Shown: one piece after another, positions 61,500 through 64,000 of the stretch
Numbering within the stretch: the first letter of the stretch is position 1
Layout of the letters: the number at the start of each line of letters is the position of its first letter
DNA from: Luidia sarsii
Lineage: Eukaryota; Echinodermata; Asteroidea; Paxillosida; Luidiidae
Length of the DNA: 64,000 nt
Assembly: GCA_949987565.1 (NCBI GenBank)
Contig: OX465104.1
Span: forward strand, 1,624,590 to 1,688,589
Direction of reading: 5' to 3'
Program-made: the position numbers and the translations under genes
The notes under the pieces: generated by a model
What the model was told of the DNA's origin: nothing
Databases searched by the model: none
The model's input: only the letters and a program-made list of their open reading frames with translations

Positions 61500-63164
61500 T
61501 AACCTCCAATCGTAACTATCTCCAAATCCAGAGCCTCATCTCGACTCTCAATCTGGAACTTCTTTCCTTTCACCAGTGATGCAATTTGTGGTGACACCGT
61601 TTTTTAAGTCATCCCTTTTGAGAAGGAGTACCGGTATTGCTTCGAGATGAGGTGGTAACTTGACATTTCAAATAGTGTGTGCTCTGTCCTCCAAAAACCC
61701 CAAGGGTTTGAGATTTACAACTACTTTCTGTACCTCTTCCCCCCCCCCCCCCCACACACGCCACTTTCCTTTCCCAGGATGCTCAAGGGTTTGAGACCAC
61801 AGTCCAGATCAAGATAGCCAGCGAGGAGTTCTCGGCCTCCGGCCTGATGATAGTGGCCCGAAACTACCTGGACGTCTACCCCTACGACAAGTGGAACGCC
61901 AAGGTCATCCCCGTCTACCAGCAGGGAGAGACCTTCCAGCCCAAAGACATCCAGGTACGGAGTGGTCTCTGAGATGTTCTACTAGCTCTAGTCAGTCACA
62001 GAAGCCATCTGCAATCAGCCTGCCTAGCTCAGGTGGTACAGCAAGGCTTGCTTTTGAATCTTGGCCCAGTCCAATTTACATCGATATTCTCCTTAGTACC
62101 TAAAGTTTATGATGACACTGTGCACGCAGTCTCTTTTGAGAAGGAGGATGGGACCGAGAAGAGTTAAACTCGACATTTCGGACACTCTCGCAGTTACTCT
62201 GCCCGTTGTCAGGAGACTTTGTGGTTGAATCAGATTTCTTCTCGCCTTCTCCCCCCCCCTCGTAGATGGTGGATGGCGAAACCAGCCCCCCACCCCTGCT
62301 GACAGAAGCCGACCTGATTTCTCTGATGGAGAAGCATGGCATAGGTGAGTGGATTCTCGTTCATTCTTTCTCCGTGCTTTCTTACCAGTGTAGCCGGACG
62401 CTCTCCGTCTTTTTAGACTTGCCTCCCTTTTGGTGGACTTTGTGTCTCTTTTGTTGACTACGGCAAAATCATCTCTCCTCATCCCACATTTGTTCATTAT
62501 TTGTTTCCGTCTGCTTGTCTATTTGTTTTTGTCTGTCTGTTTATTGGTTTTTTTTTGTCTGTTTGTTTGTCCATATGTCTGTCTATGTCTCTTGGGGTGT
62601 TTGTTTGTTTGTCTTTCTGTCGCGGTGTTTGTCTATGTGTGTTTGTCTGCCTGCCTGTTTGTCTGTTGCGTTTTGTTTGTATGTTTTTTTGCCTGCCAGC
62701 AGCCAATTTCACGAAACTTCAAATGTTGCGTACGCAACATTTTGTTGTGTAACTTACGCAACATTTTGCTGCCTTTTCTAAATAGTGCACAAAAGAGCCA
62801 TTGTGGCGCAAGAATTACGCAACATTTGTAAGTTGCGTAAGTTACGCAACTTTTCTTGAATTTGGCTGCTGTTTGTTTTTGTCTGTTAATTTGTTTCATT
62901 GTCTTTCCATCTGTCTATGTCTCTTTGTTGGGTTGTTTGTTTGTTTTGGGATTGTTGTTATATTTGTATGTTTTTTGCAGGCACGGACGCAACCCACGCT
63001 GAGCACATAGAGACCATCAAGTCTCGTCTGTACGTGGGTGTCCGGCCTGACGGTCGCTTCGTGCCGGGTGAGCTAGGCATGGGCCTGGTGGAGGGATACG
63101 ACAGCATGGGACACCCAGTCTCCAAGCCTGACCTCAGAGCTGAGCTGGAGGCAGACCTTAAAAG
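49297..63164 (+). CDS. TOP3A: DNA topoisomerase III alpha, 5' part, with a frameshift in exon 7
   Basis: Exons: 49297-49389, 50612-50745, 51908-51983, 53058-53166, 54093-54144, 55882-55973, 57402-57577, 58294-58469, 59249-59331, 59912-60009, 61195-61361, 61778-61954, 62266-62344, 62981-63164. About 563 residues of a protein usually near 1000 aa; the gene runs off the right edge (next phase 2). TOPRIM part: [18 protein letters not shown] and [16 protein letters not shown] (acidic Mg sites). The active-site Tyr lies in [32 protein letters not shown] and [13 protein letters not shown] follow. The enzyme is a type IA topoisomerase that decatenates DNA with BLM/RMI partners and in mitochondria. 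The start [14 protein letters not shown] lacks the long mitochondrial leader of the human protein, so an upstream start is possible. GGTCC is duplicated at 57454-57463 and shifts the frame. Confidence 0.93.
49868..49966. repeat. long inverted repeat (~43-bp arms)
   Basis: CTTAGTCCGAGTAACTTGGA with its continuation to GGGCGATTG is mirrored to CTCGGACTAAG across an A/T spacer. One small insertion (AAATG) in the right arm. In TOP3A intron 1, next to a SINE. Confidence 0.85.
49975..50075 (-). repeat. tRNA-derived SINE fragment (family A)
   Basis: TTACCATCCGAGCTATCCAT and GATGGTGGCCTTCCCC are inverse forms of the family A head; CTAGTCTTTGCCAGTGTGGG follows. Confidence 0.65.
51200..51385. repeat. 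head-to-head pair of Penelope-like tails
   Basis: AAATTTAGTGGGCCTAACGT faces ACGTTAGGCCCACTAAATTT; both share the variant CTAACGT/ACGTTAG, so the arms are more like each other than like the family. The centre repeats CTGCCTTTGAGAAAGGTCC. Confidence 0.9.
51570..51690 (+). repeat. tRNA-derived SINE (family A)
   Basis: GAGCCACCATCTAAGGGCTG, A box TAGCTCAGATGG, B box GGTTCAAGTCC, tail CAGTCAAAGTTTTCTTTCC. Preceded by TGACTGGCGCCCCACCCCGG, which belongs to the element. A related partial lies at 52825-52920. Confidence 0.8.
53799..53944. repeat. 21-bp minisatellite
   Basis: About seven copies of ACATCCACAATATACCAAAC(C). Divisible by 3, hence open frames on both strands. In TOP3A intron 4. Confidence 0.95.
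54224..54681. mobile_element. ~455-bp TIR element
   Basis: TAGGGTCGTTCCCACTACG at the left mirrors GTAGTGGGAACGGCCCTTA at the right. Subterminal TAATCGTTATTTGAATCGCG/CGCGATTCAAATTGCG words are repeated and inverted. No transposase. In TOP3A intron 5. Confidence 0.75.
55206..55632. mobile_element. ~425-bp TIR element with internal ACCCGTGTTGAA repeats
   Basis: AAAGGCCTTTTCACACTA and ATGTGAAAAGGCCTCAA are the inverted ends; TTTCACACTAC and GTAGTGTGAAAAGG recur inside. Many CAACACGGGTC/GACCCGTGTTG palindromic words fill the interior. Non-coding. In TOP3A intron 5. Confidence 0.75.
56410..56580 (+). mobile_element. second tail family, single copy
   Basis: CTGAAGACGAGCAG ... CTGTTCGAAACGTCGAG ... 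ACCATGCAAACCTTCAAATC, as at 35585. Directly abuts the Penelope-like fragment of opposite orientation. Confidence 0.75.
56585..57300 (-). mobile_element. Penelope-like element, 5'-truncated with GIY-YIG fragment
   Basis: On the minus strand the element starts at an edge near 57297 and ends at 56585 with the dispersed tail. The coding part is followed by ~360 nt of 3' sequence containing the words seen at 11195-11470. This is the only copy in the window with protein-coding sequence, so it identifies the family of the GGTCCTGCTAGGATCGAAAC tails. No reverse-transcriptase domain is present. Confidence 0.75.
56950..57297 (-). pseudogene. GIY-YIG endonuclease domain fragment
   Basis: About 115 codons are open from 57297 to a TAA at 56950. 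They contain [19 protein letters not shown], the variant GIY-YIG core of Penelope-like elements, then [23 protein letters not shown] and DMSVLGIE. In complete elements this domain follows the reverse transcriptase and nicks target DNA. Here the RT is missing and an in-frame TGA stands at 57298, so it is inactive. Confidence 0.75.
57402..57577 (+). CDS. TOP3A: TOP3A exon 7 carrying the 5-bp duplication
   Basis: Entering in phase, the exon reads [18 protein letters not shown], then shifts and meets TGA at 57476. From 57460 the other frame reads [19 protein letters not shown], the expected family sequence, and leaves in the phase required by exon 8. The only cause needed is GGTCC GGTCC at 57454-57463 in place of a single GGTCC. 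Splice sites on both sides are intact (ccatag| and GAG|gtgagg). Confidence 0.88.
57605..58200 (-). repeat. three to four tandem SINE-A fragments
   Basis: Units of about 128 bp, each with GAACCTGAGACCTCTGGTTT, ACCATCTGAGCTATCCAGCC and CTTAGATGAGATTCACCACT, lie head to tail in TOP3A intron 7. The last unit is degenerate. Confidence 0.75.
58605..59060 (+). repeat. (CT)n / (CTCTCCCT)n tract
   Basis: About 450 nt of pyrimidine repeats in TOP3A intron 8; the later half is a regular CTCTCCCT octamer. Open frames here are artefacts. Confidence 0.95.
59425..59765 (-). repeat. two tRNA-derived SINE (family B) fragments
   Basis: GGGATTCGAACCCGCGACTC at 59440 and AGGATTCGAACCCACGACTC at 59728 are inverse B-box regions. 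CGATGCAAACATCATATTCA and ACATGATGTTTGCGTCAAGG between them form an inverted junction. Confidence 0.65.
60280..61015 (-). repeat. 68-bp minisatellite seeded by Penelope-like 3' sequence
   Basis: About ten copies of GGATCAAAGGAGGAAAGCTG plus ATCAAAGGGAAGGGCAAGCA. The same AAAGCTGGTAGGGAGAGATC / AAGGGCAAGGAGTAGGG words occur once in the element at 56585-57300. The array starts with a degraded tail (GGCGTTTTGATCCTAGCAGG at about 60285). Confidence 0.9.
61036..61190 (+). repeat. (CT)n tract abutting TOP3A exon 11
   Basis: CTCTCTCT and CTCTGCCCCT words run up to the acceptor AG at 61193-61194. Confidence 0.9.
62697..62872. mobile_element. ~176-bp palindromic MITE
   Basis: CAGCAGCCAATTTCACGAAA mirrors the right end TTGAATTTGGCTGCTG. 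The interior repeats TTGCGTAAGTTACGCAA, itself palindromic. In TOP3A intron 13. Confidence 0.8.
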
Positions 63165-63273
63165 GTATCCCTACGCACGCCCATCCCCCCCCCCCCCCGA
63201 AAAAAAAAGGGCCATCGCATAATATGACATATTTGCATATTAATTGGGTCCATGTATTTAGGATCACAAAACT

Positions 63274-63358
63274 CAAAATTTAGTGGGCCTGACGTTTCGA
63301 TCCTAGCAGGACCTTTCTCAAAGGCAGAGAAAGGTCCTCTGCCTTTGAGAAAGGTCTT
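63274..63358. repeat. head-to-head pair of Penelope-like tails
   Basis: CAAAATTTAGTGGGCCTGAC in minus orientation meets CTCTGCCTTTGAGAAAGGTC in plus orientation; the right copy is cut short. Confidence 0.8.
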
Positions 63359-63571
63359 AATTTATTAACAAATAAATAATCAGGATTATTTGCATTTTTT
63401 CCCCATCGCGATCGCGATCTTTTGGTGTGTGTGAACGCCAGAAAAAAACAAACCTTAACAAGTTTTATTCAATTATCGTTTTATTTGAATCAATACTTTT
63501 TTAAAGTAATTTTTCCAATGAGTTTTCAAAGTGATTGGCATTTGCTAATATATTTTTTAATGATATTACTC

Positions 63572-63698
63572 AGGTTACTCTGCCTTTGAGAAAGGTCCTG
63601 CTGGGATCGAAATGCATGCCTACTAAATTTTGAGATTTGCGTTTTATAATTTGTACCGTAGTCAGTAAGCAGTTTGCAACATTTTTTGTATATCACGT
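63572..63698 (+). mobile_element. Penelope-like tail copy
   Basis: GAGAAAGGTCCTGCTGGGAT, CGAAATGCATGCCTACTAAA and GTCAGTAAGCAGTTTGCAAC give a near-complete tail ending TGTATATCAC. Confidence 0.8.
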
Positions 63699-64000
63699 TA
63701 AGATCACAAAACGTGAGAAAAAAATGCTCTGAAAAATCTGACTATATAAATGAATATCACTCATATCACAACATGTCCCTATGTTATAACCACGTTCATT
63801 TCTTGTGAATAAAACCAGAAAGTAGAAGCATTGAAGATATGATTCCAGAAGAAGAAAAAAAAATCAAAGTGTTACAGAAAATTCAAACCTCTGAACATGA
63901 GCGGGCCATTGCGTGCAAATGCATAGCAAGACTTATATCACCTTTTTCTGAAGCGGGTCAAATATTAGTAACTTGGAGGTTGTTGAGCAGTTTACAGCTT

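Larger units (their letters stand above)
63165..64000. other. TOP3A intron 14 start, no exon seen
   Basis: After the donor AAAAG|gtatcc there is a C/A run, a head-to-head tail pair (63274-63358), a single tail copy (63572-63698) and AT-rich sequence. No open stretch matches the next part of topoisomerase III alpha, so the gene continues beyond the window. Confidence 0.7.

Overview
This window is animal nuclear DNA, probably from a marine invertebrate. Short GC-rich exons with GT/AG boundaries and consistent phases sit in long AT-rich introns full of minisatellites, tRNA-derived SINEs, small inverted-repeat elements and Penelope-like retroelement tails. The repeat style and gene set suggest an invertebrate deuterostome such as an echinoderm, but I cannot prove the phylum. 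Nothing looks bacterial, viral or CRISPR-like.

Layout: (1) 269-601, minus: one exon of an unidentified gene. (2) 1829-16772, plus: complete TTLL12 (tubulin-tyrosine-ligase-like 12), 11 coding exons, 665 aa. (3) 18396-26048, minus: complete cytosolic sulfotransferase, 7 exons, 322 aa, convergent with TTLL12. (4) 26.1-29.1 kb: repeat-rich intergenic DNA ending in a 630-bp G/T-rich block. (5) 29165-40502, plus: short-chain dehydrogenase/reductase (SDR), 8 exons, 892 aa, about 550 of which form an acidic low-complexity C-terminal tail in one last exon. (6) 40.5-44 kb: intergenic, with MITEs and a small THAP-like ORF. (7) 43986-48506, minus: complete RPL10 (uL16), 214 aa, with a small non-coding first exon that starts with a TOP-like pyrimidine tract. 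(8) 49297-63164 and beyond, plus: 5' portion of TOP3A (DNA topoisomerase III alpha), 14 coding exons in view, divergent from RPL10. Its exon 7 carries a 5-bp tandem duplication that breaks the frame.

The genes are housekeeping or metabolic functions with no evident shared pathway. The unusual biology is in the non-coding DNA. One Penelope-like element tail is scattered through the window and often lies in inverted pairs. It has also seeded several separate minisatellites. Other tandem arrays incorporate exon edges (TTLL12 exons 3 and 10) or end against splice acceptors. A GCGCCCTCT motif resembling a CTCF core lies near four of the gene starts. Every exon boundary here was read by eye from splice signals, reading-frame phase and family similarity; no transcript or alignment was available.
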